Source: Paramecium pentaurelia (Eukaryota > Ciliophora > Oligohymenophorea > Peniculida > Parameciidae). Taken from it: a stretch of DNA of 64,000 nucleotides. The notes under the pieces were generated by a model. It was given only the letters and a program-made list of their open reading frames with translations. It was not told where the DNA came from and made no database searches. Made by a program: the position numbers and the translations under genes. The stretch is from assembly GCA_905183005.1 (NCBI GenBank), contig CAJJDO010000016.1:379949-443948 (forward strand). The letters run 5' to 3'. This document shows, in pieces, positions 13,118 to 25,912 of this stretch (the first letter of the stretch is position 1; every line of letters starts with the position of its first letter).

Positions 13118-14017
13118 TAATATTTAATCATTAATTTTTACTAACTTCTAATTTTCCTTTCTTATATTAAAATTATCATTTATTATAGTTTCTCATTACA
13201 GTTACCTTAATTTTCACTATTCAATTTCTGATAATATATATAAGTATATAAATTGTTGATCAAATTAAAAAAATATATAATTTTGTCTAGGTATATTGAT
13301 GTATAAGTATTTTGCAACTTTCATCTTGATTATAAATGGATTTATTTTATTTTTTAAACATCTGTTTTACTTTATTAGTATTTTTATAAATTTTAATCTA
13401 TTAACATATATTTCATTAGCTCAATTGAATTTTTTTTATATCATTGAATAAAGTTTAAATTACTTACATTTTCTGAATGTTTTTATCAAAAAAAAATAAC
13501 AATACTTAAATTTCTATTTAATTCTATTTATGATATTATTCTTATTAATTATTCTCATCCTAATATTAAATATTTATAAAGCAATCATGTCTATATTTTT
13601 TGTTACTTATATTCTTAAAAAAAAAAGAAAAACTCATTTAAGAAATTAAAATTTTATGTAACTTTTTTATTATATATCAAGATAGATAGTCTTATGATCC
13701 ATAGTTATTCTATACTTGATAGTTACTCTTTTTCACTTAATTTTCATTATTTAATTTAAATAGAGTTTAAATTAGAACAAGAGAATCATAAGATGAGCAA
13801 AGATTGGTTACTTTAGAAATCACCTTTTATGTTTATTACACAATTTTAATTGTTATTACAATTTATAGATATTTACTAATATATTATCTTTTCTTCTCTA
13901 AATAACTAAAAATAATTTGAGAAAATCTTATGTCTCTATCATTATACGTCTATATTATAGTATATTTTGACATAATTGTTCAACAAACAATATTAATAAT
14001 ATTAAATAAATAAAGAA
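13118..14017. other. Long AT-rich intergenic region
   Basis: About 900 bp, unusually long for this window. Both strands carry frequent in-frame TGA and only low-complexity Leu/Phe/Ile or Asn/Lys frames. I found no motif, RNA gene or repeat family. It lies upstream of the PIG-U-like gene and downstream of a small unknown gene. It could be a promoter region, a fully decayed gene or a matrix-like spacer. Confidence 0.5.
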
Positions 14018-14482
14018 TCATTATAAAAATTTAACTCTTTTTCCAAGACTAGATGATTTTTTTTGTCGAGTCATTAATCTTCTCAATTCCACAAATTAGT
14101 CTTCAACATTATATTCCTATTTTTGATTTAATTTTACCATAATCTATTTATAGCGCTCTTAAATGCTTGGCTTCTTATGTTTTAAAATAAAAGATCGATT
14201 AGGATTTTAAGGAATGAATTATCGAATAGGAAGAGTTTATAAGCTCTTTTAATTGATTGGTTCAGTTTATTATTAAGCAATGATTTAAGGTCTGATTCTA
14301 CATGAGATAGTATGGGCTATTTCTCTTTTAGGAGATTGTTGTTTTGGTAAAAGTTTGTAATAATTTAATTTAGGTTTCAAAGGTTTTAAGTAATATTCAA
14401 GAGAATTCTCCATCAATTCATATTATGAATAATCTATGTTTATTCTCCTCAATTTTTGACCAACACTCTCTGAAACTCTCAT
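14018..14482 (-). CDS. Small basic protein, unknown
   Basis: 154 residues, one exon, MRVSESVGQKLRR to a TGA at 14018. It is rich in Lys, Arg and Gln, with a short basic patch RRLMTRQKKSSSLGKR near the end. No domain is recognised. Codon use is like its neighbours. It diverges from the second PP2C, with only 22 bp between the two ATGs, so both must share a tiny promoter. The uninterrupted frame and clean start support a real gene. Confidence 0.65.
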
Positions 14483-14504
14483 TTTATAAATTATTATATA
14501 AATT

Positions 14505-16097
14505 ATGTTAACATAAAGCTAATAGAACTAGTTTGATTTTAAAACCAGATAAACTTCACAAATAGGTATTTATACTCTACTACTCAATTAATTCATAAAT
14601 CTTTATAATTCAACCAAATTATTGATTATTGTTATTTTAGATTTTAGTTCGTTAAAACCACCAAGACATCCTTAAGGAGAAAATTAAATAGAATAGCATA
14701 GGTAAATAAATTAAAATAGTAAAGAACCTAGAAGCCTCTTCTATAAAAAAGATATAAAATTACATCAAATGAGACAGAATAGAGAAATCATAAAATATCA
14801 TTACCATCATTAGCTAATTTTAGAAAGACAGAATTTAATTCAATAGAGAATAGTAATCATTTAATTAAATTAGTTGTATAACCTATATCTATTCTAAATT
14901 AAGAAATTGGATTAAGAATTCCAAATCGATTACCTAAATTAGAAAATAGAAATGAAATATCAAAATCCAAATATGAAATTTAATTGAATCAAACTCCAAA
15001 AGATGAAGAATAGTAAAAACCTAAAACAAAATAAAAGAAAATTTCATATACACCTGAATAAAGAATATCTGAAAGTCCTGAAAAGAATAGCTCTTAATAA
15101 AGTAAAAAGAAAAAAGGATAAAAATAATTGAAAGGAATTAAATTTGTTCATAATACAAAAGCTGGTTGTTAGGTTAATAAATAAATAAAGACAAATCAAG
15201 ATGCAGCTATCATATTTCCATAAAATATTTAGAGGTACAAATGAGCAGTAATTTAAGTAAAGTTAAAATTATGGATTAATTGGAATTTGTGATGGACATG
15301 GAGTGAATGGACATTTAGTTTCAGATATAATTAGATAAAGATTACCAAGTATATGAAGTAACTCAAATTAGTCTATTTGGAGTTTTAATTATAATCTCAA
15401 AATCCAGATATGGAAGAATGCTTTAAAAATGCTTTTGAATTAACAAATTCAGAAATCCTTTAAAGTTAATTTGATACAGCATTATCTGGATCTACTACAG
15501 TGTTAGCTATGATACAATAAAATTAGTTATGGACAGCTAATGTTGGAGATTCAAGAGCTATATTGTGTAGAAATTGTAATGGTTGGAAATCAATGCCATT
15601 AACTAGAGATCATAAACCATCAGATGAATCTGAAAAGTAAAGAATTCTTTAAGCTGGTGGAAGGATTCATAGCTCAAGAGGTGATCTAATATAATCATAA
15701 ATATTCTAGATTTCTATGGGAATGATGTTGGTCCAGTAAGAGTTTGGCTTTCTTATGTAGATGCTCCTGGTTTGGCAATGACTAGAAGTATGGGAGATAA
15801 AATAGGAGCATAAGCTGGAGTTAGTAGTATTCCTGAAGTATTTCAATTCACTTTATCATAAAATGATAAATTCTTAGTTATTGCTTCTGATGGAGTCTGG
15901 GAGTATTTATCAAATGAAGATGTAAGAATTTAATCATCTATTCATTTTAGGTTATGAATATCATAGTTCCTTATTTTGAGGAGGGAGAACTTGAATAGGC
16001 AGGAGAGAAATTAATGATGGAAGCTATTAACTCTTGGAAGAAGAATAGTCCTGGAAGAGATGATATAACTTTTATTATTGTATAATTAAATAATTGA
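14505..16097 (+). CDS. PP2C-family protein phosphatase with long N-terminal extension
   Basis: About 461 residues if a 75-nt in-frame segment near the start is an intron, or 486 if it is coding. Further introns of 23, 28, 23, 29 and 29 nt give an exact triplet total either way. PP2C motifs are KTNQDAAII, GICDGHGVNGH, SGSTTV, ANVGDSRA, TRDHKP, GLAMTRSMGD, SDGVWE and GRDDITFII. Metal-binding aspartates are retained. The ~190-residue basic, Ser/Gln-rich N-terminus is likely disordered. It resembles the 9816-10925 phosphatase, but the two are clearly diverged. The 5' exon structure is the weakest part of the model. Confidence 0.87.
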
Positions 16098-16145
16098 ATT
16101 TAGTAATTATGTGTGGTAAAATTAATTTATTAATTGTTTATTGAC

Positions 16146-17454
16146 ATGTCTTTACATTTCCAATATCTAGGTTAAGGATTGAGTAGCCAAAAAACTATGG
16201 AATTATTATAAAAGCATTGTTCATCTAAGTAAATTTGTTTGTTTTATATTAAGTGATTATAACAAAATTGCTGATTTCGGTGCAGTTTTTGATGAATTAT
16301 TGGAATAACAAAAATACAAAGAATTAATTGTATCAACTCTTGATATTATTAATTTATCATAAGATAAAACTTGTATTTAGCAAATCATATTTTAGTATTA
16401 CAACCTATTTATTCTGCAATTTAATATTGGATGACTAAGCTTGAGTCTAAGGAATAATAAATCATTATTGATTTGTTTCTACAACATATCGAATAGATAA
16501 ATGTAGAAGCCATTTTTAAAACTAAAATGTAACTCTGCATCACTATTCAAAAGTGTAGCACAATTATTTAATGCATTGAGTTCATCATCATTGTCATAGA
16601 ATCTATTTTTGAAATTAATTGAATGTGCAAAGAAATGGAATACATAGTAATTAATTATATCTCCCATAATTTCAAATATTAAGGAATTCTTGAATTTATG
16701 GACTCTCAGTGATCCTGAGATCTTAAAAATATTAAATGCTATCTCTGAATTGATTGATCCTCAAGAGTATTATATAATATAATTATTTGTAGTTAACAAT
16801 ATGTTATACAAATTTCTGAATACATTTTAAGAAACATTAATACTTCTTAAGAATAATACATTAAGACATTTATTAACTTTTAAAATATTAATGTACTTTA
16901 TAAATTATTAATATATTAAGTAATCCTTTTTAAAGTTATGTGAAATTACTTAATGTTCAAATTATCAAGTTATTGAAAAAACATAAGTGGCTTAACTTAT
17001 AAAATTAGTGCTTAATGGAGATTTATCTGCAGTATAAGCTTTTCTAGTGAAAGAAGAAGTTTATTTCAAATAAATAAGTATGAATATAAGGTGAGATTAG
17101 ATCTAAATGTTGAGCAATATTTGAATTAGACAAGGATTGCCAAATTTATTTAATTATCAAGTTAAAAATAGAGTTATTCATATTAAGAAATAGCTGTGGC
17201 TTTGAATGTATGAATTGAAATCTATTAATTATAGATTAAATTAGAAGAGGTAGAGATTTGGGTTATTCATGCAATTCAATCTTAAAATGTATCAGCTTAA
17301 ATTGATTAATCTTAATAAAGAATTTTCATTTTGTAATTAAATATAATATTTTAGAGATAACTTTAAAAAATTGTTAACCAAAGATGATTGGTAAAACTTG
17401 CATAAAAAATTATCAGCTTTATTAACTAAGCTTAAAAATGTTCAAACATAATGA
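16146..17454 (+). CDS. EIF3M: Translation initiation factor eIF3 subunit M
   Basis: About 388 residues from seven exons (introns of 25, 23, 22, 23, 27 and 22 nt). The body is all-helical. The C-terminal PCI/winged-helix region reads AVALNIKLEEVEIWVIHAIQ, then VSAQIDQSQQRIFI. These match, in spacing and content, the eIF3m C-terminus, where a PCI domain ends with a conserved V-x-x-K/Q-I-D-Q-x-x-x stretch. The tail, DDWQNLHKKLSALLTKLKNV, also matches the family's closing helix. eIF3m is a core eIF3 subunit in 43S preinitiation complexes. Length fits. The N-terminal exons are less conserved and the first ATG is inferred. Confidence 0.87.
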
Positions 17455-17490
17455 GAATGGTATATTATAAATTTAATAATGTAATAATTT

Positions 17491-19526
17491 TCAAGATTTT
17501 CTTTTCTATACTTCTTTTACCATTTTTAATTGTTTACTATTTTAAAACATTCCTTAATCAACTTATTACATTTATTAACCACTAAAATCAAATTAAGCAT
17601 TCAATCCCTCTTATTGATAATTGTTTACAAACATTTAACACATTTATTTCATTCCAAAATTTGAGTAATTTTATCTTTTACTTGCATTTTTAGCTTAATC
17701 AATATCAATAATTGCTTAAGCAGATACTCCTGACATTTTTTAATCAGATAATATAAGTTATTTCATTGTTTCTAACATTTCTTCTGCTTCTTCATTTTTG
17801 GATAATTCACATTTCATCCTAGCTTATTCAATAGCTTCTGTGGCTTAAACACGTAAGATTTCTCTAGTGACATCAGGATTAGGATCATTTTCACCAATTT
17901 ATTCATCTTAATTATATAATTTTAGTTATAAAACTGAAACTTTTTAATATACTTTTTTTGAAAATGTATTTTTGAATGACAAACAAGCATGAACAACTTA
18001 AGGAACTCTTTATTCATCAAGAATTTATTTTGTAAAAGGTGGTAGTACAATTTCAAAAACAAAATCTTTTCTAGAATCTGAAGCAATTTATGGTAAATTA
18101 ATTTCATAAGATCTATCTTATTAAATAAGTTTCCACATATCACCATATGTTTTTTATATTTTTATATCTTAATAGGGTGCTTAAGGAGCACATTTAATCT
18201 CAATTTAAATATTTTCTGCTAATGCAGAGGATAATCTACCTAAAGCATCTGCAAAGAATTCATCTAACAATTTCAAATTTTCAATATAATAAAAACTTCC
18301 TTATCCTACTTTGCAAATACTTGACATTAATGCAGCATCATGATCACTTCCATATCCAAATGAATGGATTGTAACTACATCTTCAATTTTATCCTTCTAT
18401 TATTAAATAATCTGAGCTGCTCCAGGATCTTAACCATCTGACAATAAAAATATAGAAGTGACTTAATTTTTCATTTTTCTTTATTAGATTTACTAAAATG
18501 CAATTTCAGTTCCTGCTGCTATATTAGTTGATCCTCCAGCTGTGATAGCTACTATGGCATTTTAAAAATATTTTTTATTCACTTTTGTTAAAGTCTTTAA
18601 TGGAGTATGTCTTTGAGCTCTTCCATCAAATACTATTAGACATAATCTGTCCTTCTCACTAAGGAAATTTAATAATTAATCTAGAGATTGTTGAACACTT
18701 CTAATTTTTTCTCCCTACATACTTCCACTTTTATCAATAACACATAATAAATCAATACCAGCTTCAATTGATGAGTTATTTTTAGCATATTATTCAATAT
18801 CTTTTGTTATGATACTTACCATAGCTGGTAATATTTATTTTTCTGATTTTTTTAGTTTACAATAATCATATTGTGCTTAAACTTTTAATTCAATCATTTC
18901 TTCAATATTTATTTGCAATCCATCTTATTTTTGATATTACTTTAATATATCATCATCATCATTAAAATTATTGGTGGGTTCATATTTAAATTATTATTGA
19001 GGATCATTTCCAAGTAAATTATTAACATAATTCTAAACTTTTCCTAATTAACCTTAACTCTATTATTATTATTGAGGAACTTGTTATTAAATATTAAAAA
19101 TGTTTTAATTAGCCCTATTATTATTGGATTGATATTACTAACTCAATGGAATTTATTAAATAAACTATTATTGTTGTTAATATTAAATTTATTGTTATTA
19201 TTAAATTGGGATTTATTATCCAATTAGAGATTATTCTTAATTGTTATTCGAGTTTTATAATTAAGCTCTTTGTTAATCTTTTAATCCTAACCTTTAAGAA
19301 TTTGATAGAGTAATTGGTACCATAGCTTTGGGTTCGTTTGGAATTAATACTTCATTAATCCCTTCTTATATTTATTATGATTAATTCTAATTATCAAACT
19401 AAAATCTAAAAATTTATTTTTATAATACTATTATTCAGCATTATTCAACAATATTTATGAGACTTATGCCTTAGTTTCAAATGCTTAATTGGAGCTACTC
19501 TAAAATAAATCGTTCTAATTATCCAT
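17491..19526 (-). CDS. VWA-domain protein with Gln-rich N-terminus
   Basis: About 670 residues, one 23-nt intron near the 5' end. Residues ~1-190 are strongly Gln/Asn-rich. A von Willebrand factor A domain follows: LLCVIDKSGSMQG gives the MIDAS DxSxS motif, GGSTNI the conserved Thr, and LLSDGQDPG the MIDAS Asp. After it comes HSFGYGSDHDAALMSSI, typical of intracellular ciliate VWA proteins related to the copine/Vwa-hydrolase style. The C-terminal ~250 residues are beta-rich then helical. There is no signal peptide. It is probably a metal-dependent protein-interaction scaffold. The biological partner is unknown. Confidence 0.85.
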
Positions 19527-19671
19527 TTGTGTTAAAAAAAATTAATTTATCTATTTGATATTAAATTATCTAATATCAATTTAAAGACAAGATCTAAGAT
19601 TTATCTGAAAAATTCTGTCTTCATAAGATATAAATTTAAATAGTTAATGAATTTTATTTAGTATACAATTA

Positions 19672-20079
19672 TCAATCATTTAAAGACATAAAACTGAGAT
19701 TTCCCTCTAATTATTAAACGAATATCTTAGATGAATATGGTCTAATAAGATATTAAATTGATCGAATTTTGATTTATTTAATTGTTTGAGATGAAATATA
19801 TGAATTTCTGTTTTTCTTAATAATTTATTGTAATATTTATTCATGTATATTTTATTTCTATCTATCTTCCTTTTTTAAGTATATCCATTTATAACACTTA
19901 TATTCTTCATCAAAGAAGGTAGAATAATATGGTAATCGCATATTCTCATTAAATGAATATTAGCGAATTTTTAAGATAGCATATTCTTGCCATTTTTTGG
20001 AATTTAGTCTGAATTAATTATATTATCTTATATTAGATAAATTTTTTTTTTACAAAATCAACTTCTAGAACTCAATCAT
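19672..20079 (-). CDS. Small basic protein, unknown
   Basis: 135 residues from an ATG at 20079, one exon, with a natural residue mix: Trp, Tyr, Cys, charged residues and few poly-Leu/Phe artefacts. Visible features are NSKKWQEYAILKIRQYSF, LPYYSTFFDEEYKCYKW and a basic C-terminus. No domain recognised. A longer antisense-style frame in another phase reads through the neighbouring VWA start region but looks random. It diverges from the Yos1 gene, with 49 bp between starts. The start could be further upstream, since the frame stays open for another ~60 nt. Confidence 0.55.
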
Positions 20080-20128
20080 CAAATTGATTTTTTTGCTTTG
20101 CTTTGATATTTTAATTTTAATTATTTTT

Positions 20129-20420
20129 ATGATATTAATTACACTTCTAGAAGCTATTGTTTTAATAAGTAATGGTTTTGCTATTCTAAATGAGAAGCGA
20201 GTTTTATCAAAATGTATTAAATCTGAGATCCTTTAGATGGTTTCGATAAAGTTGATTATACAAGAGCCCATGAAGGAGGGTCTTAACATATGAAAGGAAT
20301 TATTGTCAATTGGTTGATGTTTGCAAGATCGATGAAAAGTATAAATGTCTTTAACATAAAATAGTTTTCCTTATTATAGGTAATCTCATTGTTATTTTAA
20401 TTGAGATTCTGTCATTTTGA
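20129..20420 (+). CDS. YOS1: Yos1/IER3IP1-like ER-Golgi transport protein
   Basis: 80 residues from three exons (introns 20214-20236 and 20339-20364), the family's usual length of about 80. An N-terminal hydrophobic helix MILITLLEAIVLISNGFAIL is followed by NEKRVLSKYGF, a GGSQ linker, NWLMFARSMK and a second hydrophobic helix ending ILIEILSF. The order of helix, E-x-R-x-L, G-rich linker, R-S-x-x-x and helix matches Yos1/IER3IP1, a small ER-Golgi membrane protein that works with Yip1/Yif1 in COPII vesicle traffic. Each exon is too short to be seen by simple ORF calling. Confidence 0.85.
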
Positions 20421-20502
20421 ATATTTATACGAAATAATAGCTATATATATTTTATTATATCAAATATATTATTTCATATTAATGTACCCTTTTATATTTT
20501 GT

Positions 20503-22165
20503 TCATTATTAATCTTCAAACAATCTTAACAAATTGTTTATTTCATACTCTTAACATTTACTATACTTATTATAATATTCTTATTGAAGATAATCAGAAT
20601 GCTTTCCATTCCATTTTACTTCATATAATTACATACAATCAATAATACTATCCTAATTTATTATAGATAATGATTTCTTCTAGCAATAATCTTATAAATA
20701 ATGCTTTATGAAAATTTTCACTGTCTCAATTACTTAATCATCGAAAATTAATGTGTAATTTTACAATAAATTTTTAAAAATACTCTTAACTTAAGCTTAA
20801 GGGACTTTTAAATCAGGATCATAAACGAATTCTCTATTTCATTTATAAATTAATATGTACTTTTCAGAATAATCCTCAACTAAATATCTAGCTAATAATG
20901 TACTGTTTTTAATAGTAAAAGGATCTTCTTTAAGCTTTTTTTCAATTTCATTAATAGATATTTCACTCTCATTAGAAAATAAGATCTAAAAAATCTATAT
21001 AATTATAATACAGTTTCAGCTTCTTGTAAAGTAATTCTTTTTTTTCTTAATGACAATTTAAGTTCAAGTACAATTTATTCAATTTATTATTTTCTCACTT
21101 ATTTAACAATCAATTGATCATTAGAAGTTGCTGTTGGAGACAGTGGAAGTTATGTTGCGGATTGAAAAAGTGAATCCTCACCATAAACAAAAGGGGATGT
21201 TTATATTTTTTTTTTCTAAAATTATGATAAATATCTAATAGAATTTATATTAATATTTACTTATCCATTTATTTTTGTTTTTCCAATATAGAATTATAAT
21301 CTAATTAAAGTTTTTCTAATCTTTCAATTAAAATCCTTTTTTCATTCTCTAATATTTATATTTTATGTTTTGATTCTTGATTTAATTAAGTTAAAGCATT
21401 TTATGTTACTTATATCATTGTTTGACTTTAATCCAATTTATATGTAAGAAGTTGAATTTCATCTTTTTTGACATTAAGTTCATTCATCAATAAATTTTCA
21501 TTTTTTGTTGGATTTCTCAAAAGATTCATTTCTGACAATGGATCTCTATCTCTGAATCTTTAAATTTATTATTCTTTTAATTTTAAAACTTATTATAATT
21601 AATTAAATTTAGCTTTAATGAGAATGTATTCAGATCGAGTTTTCTCTAAATCTATTATATATTGTTTTTAAGATTCTAATTTATTTAATAAACTAACATT
21701 ATCTTCAATTAATTAATATTAATCTCCTTCAAATTTAGAAGATAATTAATATTTGAATAGCTAAGTTTATAAGTCTTAAATTTATCTTTTCAGTTCTACT
21801 TATACTTTATATTGAATGCTTTCCTTAAGTGTTTAAATTTCTTAATCTTATTATTTTATTTTTAGAAAACTTTATGAAAGCATCTTTCTTTAATCAGTTT
21901 AATCCATAATATTAATATTACTTTCTAGTTATGAAAGTACTCCTATCAATTATTGATTTTCAACTGATAATTTTTTGGATCTAAGTTTTTCATGATATAG
22001 CTATTCATATAATGTTTCTTTGTCAATGCATATATTTTTTGGAATTATAACTTTCTTAATTTTGGTTGAATTTGTATCATTGATAGAATTAAGAGTTTTA
22101 ATCCTTCTTTAAGAATCATTTTTTAAGAAGTGTTAGAAATAATTATTTGTTATATGTTAGCTCAT
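20503..22165 (-). CDS. Coiled-coil protein with C-terminal helical domain
   Basis: About 527 residues, four exons (26-, 26- and 27-nt introns, exact triplet total). Residues ~30-330 form long heptad-like coiled coil rich in Gln, Glu, Lys and Leu. The C-terminal ~190 residues are a compact helical region with SEISINEIEKKLKEDPFTI and LARYLVEDYSEKEFVYD, loosely like EF-hand-derived folds but without a clean calcium loop. The ATG at 22165 lies only 20 bp from the divergent start at 22186. Likely structural (basal body, cilium or vesicle tether), but I cannot name it. Confidence 0.75.
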
Positions 22166-22185
22166 ACAATTAATTTAATATTAAA

Positions 22186-22856
22186 ATGAATTTTAATTAA
22201 CAATAACGATTTCATAAGAAACCTTATTCTTAATATGATCTCCATACTGATAGGCCTTCCAAGATGCCTTCTTTTATGAAATCATCTGAAATTGTTTCAA
22301 ACTTTAAAGAGAATTAGGATCCTATTCAATATTCAAATATTTCTATAATTAAAGAAATTCAAGATATCGAAAAAATGTATTAAGACAAAATAGATTCTTT
22401 AAAAAAATTAAATGCGAAGTTAATGTCAACAATTGAATTTATGGAAAAAACACTTGAGCAATAAAAAAGTATGCTTTAAGAAAAATAACAAATTGTAATT
22501 ATTTCATATTAATATAAATTAAGATTATGAAACAATAAAATGAACTTTCTTAATATCGTTAAATCCTATCATAAAATACTCAAGTCAATATTAAGAATTT
22601 AAAAACAGAAATTGAAGATGAAAAAATAAAAACAGAAAGATTACATTATGAATTAAAAGATTTTAAATATAAGTTTGAAAAAGAAAAACCATTGGTACAT
22701 TTGTTTAAAAAGATTGAATAAACTTAAGAAGAATATAATTAATAAAATAAATTATTTATGAGAGAAGTCCTACAATTATTAGATAAACCTCGAAGTCAAT
22801 CATTTTATCGATAACCCTCAAAATAACATATTAAGAAATCCTCGTTTTATAATTGA
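22186..22856 (+). CDS. Small coiled-coil protein, unknown
   Basis: 213 residues, two exons (29-nt intron). The first ~60 residues are basic and polar with Pro/Ser. Residues ~70-185 are continuous coiled coil, including KTEIEDEKIKTERLHYELK. A Ser/Arg-rich tail follows. No known domain. It shares a 20-bp divergent promoter with the larger coiled-coil gene at 20503-22165, so the pair may be co-expressed and could act together. That link is inferred from position alone. Confidence 0.72.
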
Positions 22857-22891
22857 TTCTATTTAACTATAATTAATTAAATTTTTTATTA

Positions 22892-23651
22892 ATGAAATAG
22901 ATTTAAAAGAGAAAAAATAAATCAAAGCAATAACAAAAGGTTAAGCTTGATTCATCTTAAATAATCAAGCTGATGACAGCCTAAAAATAAAAATAAGAAA
23001 AGGGCTCTAAAAATTTTTGCAACCTAATTGGTATGAGCTTTATTAAAATTCCAATATATAAATTTTCACCAGAAATAAATCAGTATCTCTAAAAATACAA
23101 TAAAGAAAGTAATTATGTATATTATTTTTCAAAGCAACTGTAAGTTTTATATAATGTAATCTTACAACTCTAGAAGGACTCAATTTTGATGGCACTTAAG
23201 TTAAATATTTGAGAGTAGATTACAACAGTTTGAAAGGAGACTCATTATAATTTATTGCATAACATTTCCCTAATTTAATTACTTTAAATCTTAAACATAA
23301 CTAAATAGCAAATTTAGAAGTATGTCTAATATATATTTTTAGGATTTAGTGCATTTAAAACATCTGAAAAATTTAGAAGATTTAAATCTATCATTTAATC
23401 CAGTTAAAAAGTATTAAGATTATAAAACAACTATTTTTTAACATTTACCTTAATTATCAAATTTGGATAATGAAATGGATACTGATGATTCAATGGCAGA
23501 CACAAGTGAAGATTTGATTGTAAAATTTTAATATAAATAGTAGCTTTAAAGTTCAGAGGATGAGGAAAGTGAAGCTAGCTTTGATGATTACGAGGAAAGC
23601 AGTGAAGAAGATAAAAAACAAAAAAATAAAAGAAAAAAAGTTAAGAAATGA
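22892..23651 (+). CDS. LRR protein with acidic tail, ANP32-like
   Basis: 236 residues, three exons (26- and 23-nt introns). After a basic N-terminus, leucine-rich repeats run from ~75: CNLTTLEGLNFDGTQV, LRVDYNSLKGDSL, FPNLITLNLKHNQI and LKNLEDLNLSFNPV, then an LRR cap with HLPQLSNLDN. The tail has DEESEASFDDYEESSEEDKK followed by a Lys-rich end resembling a nuclear localisation signal. This is the ANP32/LANP plan, linked to chromatin and PP2A regulation. The repeats are shorter and the tail less acidic than in animals, so the exact orthology is open. Confidence 0.8.
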
Positions 23652-24180
23652 TATTTATTAAATTTAAATTATTTAAGATAAGTTTAATGAAGCACCATAT
23701 AATCTCAACTATTTTTTTATTGAAATAATGTTATTTATAAATAAAAGATGAACTTTAATTTCAAAAACAAAAAAGAATTTATATATGTGTTTTAAGTTAA
23801 ATATAAGAATTCTAAATTTTATTCTTAAAAGTTCTATAAATTTTATTTTATTTTTTACATTTGATATTTCTTTACATTCAAATGAGATATGTTACTAAAA
23901 ATTATTATATTTTATCGATGATTTACAATAGACATAGAAATCTAAAAGTATATGTTTCAATTCTTAGGTTTCTTAATATAATAAGAATTTCTATATTTTT
24001 AAGAATCTCTAAATATTTTGAATAATAACTATATATAAACAGACACTTTTAATTACAATTACTATTTCTTTACCGAATATAAAATGAGTATTGAAGACAA
24101 GGTATATATTGTTTAACAAGAATAATCCTTTTGGCAATAATAATAATATAATTATAAATTAAATTTACAGAGTATTGTTA
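23652..24180. other. Intergenic, AT-rich
   Basis: About 530 bp between the LRR gene and the CDPK, both on the + strand. An ATG at 24084 opens a short frame that does not lead into the kinase. Otherwise it is low-complexity A/T sequence. It presumably holds the LRR gene 3' end and the CDPK promoter. I see no RNA gene. Confidence 0.5.
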
Positions 24181-25884
24181 ATGGGAATATGTGGAGGATA
24201 AGGGAATAAGAAAATTAATAAACCAACTCTGGAATAAACAAAGGATTAGACAGGAACTACTTCAAATAATGAGAACCCAGGCTCTTCAAAGTAATCCAGG
24301 TTCGTCAAACAATTAACAGATTTCAAAGTCGATCCATCTATATTTGTTACTTTGAAGAAGGGAGATCTATTGAATTCTTACAAAATAGATTAAGTTTTAG
24401 GGGAAGGTATGAAAATCATATATATCTTATTAAGGAACTTATGGTAAAGTAAGTCTGGTGACTTAGAAAGGAACAGGACTTTAAAGAGCAATGAAATAGA
24501 TTAGGAAGGATAAAATAGTTATTGAATAAAAGGACAATATGATATAGGAGGTGTCTATACTAAAAGAATTGGATCATCCTAATATAGTAAACATTTATGA
24601 ATTGTATGAGGATGAAAGTTTTTTTTATATAATCACAGAGTAAGTAGTATCATTTCAATAGATTTTAAGATATTTGAGTGGAGGTGAATTATTCGAGAAA
24701 ATCAATGAGATTGATCATTTCAATGAGACTATTGCTGCAGGATATATGAGAAAGATTTTAGAAGCTGTTAATTATTGTCATACTCGTAATATTGTACATA
24801 GGTATTATTTTAATATAATGATTATCAAAAGAGATCTTAAACCTGAAAATATTTTATTTGAATCCAAGAAAGCACATTCTAGTTTAAAGATTATTGATTT
24901 TGGAACAGCTAAATAAATTGATGATTCAAACAAATTATCTTAAAGAATAGGAACTGTATATATATTTTTAATTATCTTATTTACAGCCATATTATATAGC
25001 CCCTGAAGTAATAAATAAGAGATATGATTAAAAATGTGATGTATGGTCTTGTGGTGTTATATTATTTATTATGCTTTGTGGTTATCCTCCTTTTAATGGA
25101 TAAAATTAATAAGAATTATATTAAAGAATATAAAGTGGCATATTTTCATTTGAAGGTATAATTATTTATTTAAAATTCAAATAGAACCTGAATGGGAAGA
25201 TATATCTGCAGATGCAAAAAATCTAATTAAGAAAATGTTGGTAATTGATCCTGAAAAAAGAATATCTGCATCTGAAGCATTAAAACATGATTGGATGATT
25301 ATCAACCAGAAAGATAAGAAAATTAATTCAAAATCTTTGGAAAAACTTGCTAAATTTCATGTAAATAATATAATTTACATAAGAGTTAAAGTAAGTTGAA
25401 AGCAGCAATAATGCAATTAATAACAACTTAAATTATGTCTAATTAAGAGAAAAAGAAAATTTAAACATAATTTAAAAAAATTGATGTTAATAAAGATGGT
25501 ACTTTGAGTAGAGAAGAATTACTTAAATGTTATAGAGAAATATATGATGATGAAATGAAGTGTTAAGAAATAGTTGAAAATCTATTTTAATAAGCTGATG
25601 TTAATGGATCTAATTAAATTGATTATACTGAATTTATTGTTGCATTTGCAAAAAAAGAATAATTAATGGCTTAAAATAAATTAGAGAAAGCATTCAGACT
25701 TTTTGATAAAGATGGAAATGGATAAATTAGTAAATAAGAGTTATAAGAAATTATGGGAGGAGCATAATTAAGTGAAGTTGAATGGAATAATGTATTTAAT
25801 GAATTAGATCTAAATGGAGATGGTATTGTAAATTTTTAAGAATTTACAGAAATGCTAATCAAAAATGCTAATGAATAAGAATGA
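24181..25884 (+). CDS. Calcium-dependent protein kinase (CDPK), N-myristoylated
   Basis: About 510 residues, seven exons (introns of 28, 30, 30, 31, 29 and 23 nt). The protein starts MGICGG, a good N-myristoylation signal with a nearby Cys for palmitoylation. The kinase domain has GEGTYGKVSL, RAMKQIRKDK, IVHRDLKPEN, IDFGTAK, YYIAPE and CDVWSCGVILFIML. A junction segment leads to four EF hands: DVNKDGTLSREE, DVNGSNQIDYTE, DKDGNGQISKQE and DLNGDGIVNFQE. All but the second have the full set of acidic ligands. It is the classic CDPK layout of ciliates, apicomplexans and plants, acting as a membrane-bound calcium effector. Confidence 0.96.
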
Positions 25885-25912
25885 TATCATTTATTTTCTT
25901 ATATTAATATAC

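Noticed and set aside
24084..24180. Upstream ATG before the CDPK
   Set aside because: It is not in frame with the kinase, and MGICGG at 24181 is an excellent CDPK N-terminus.
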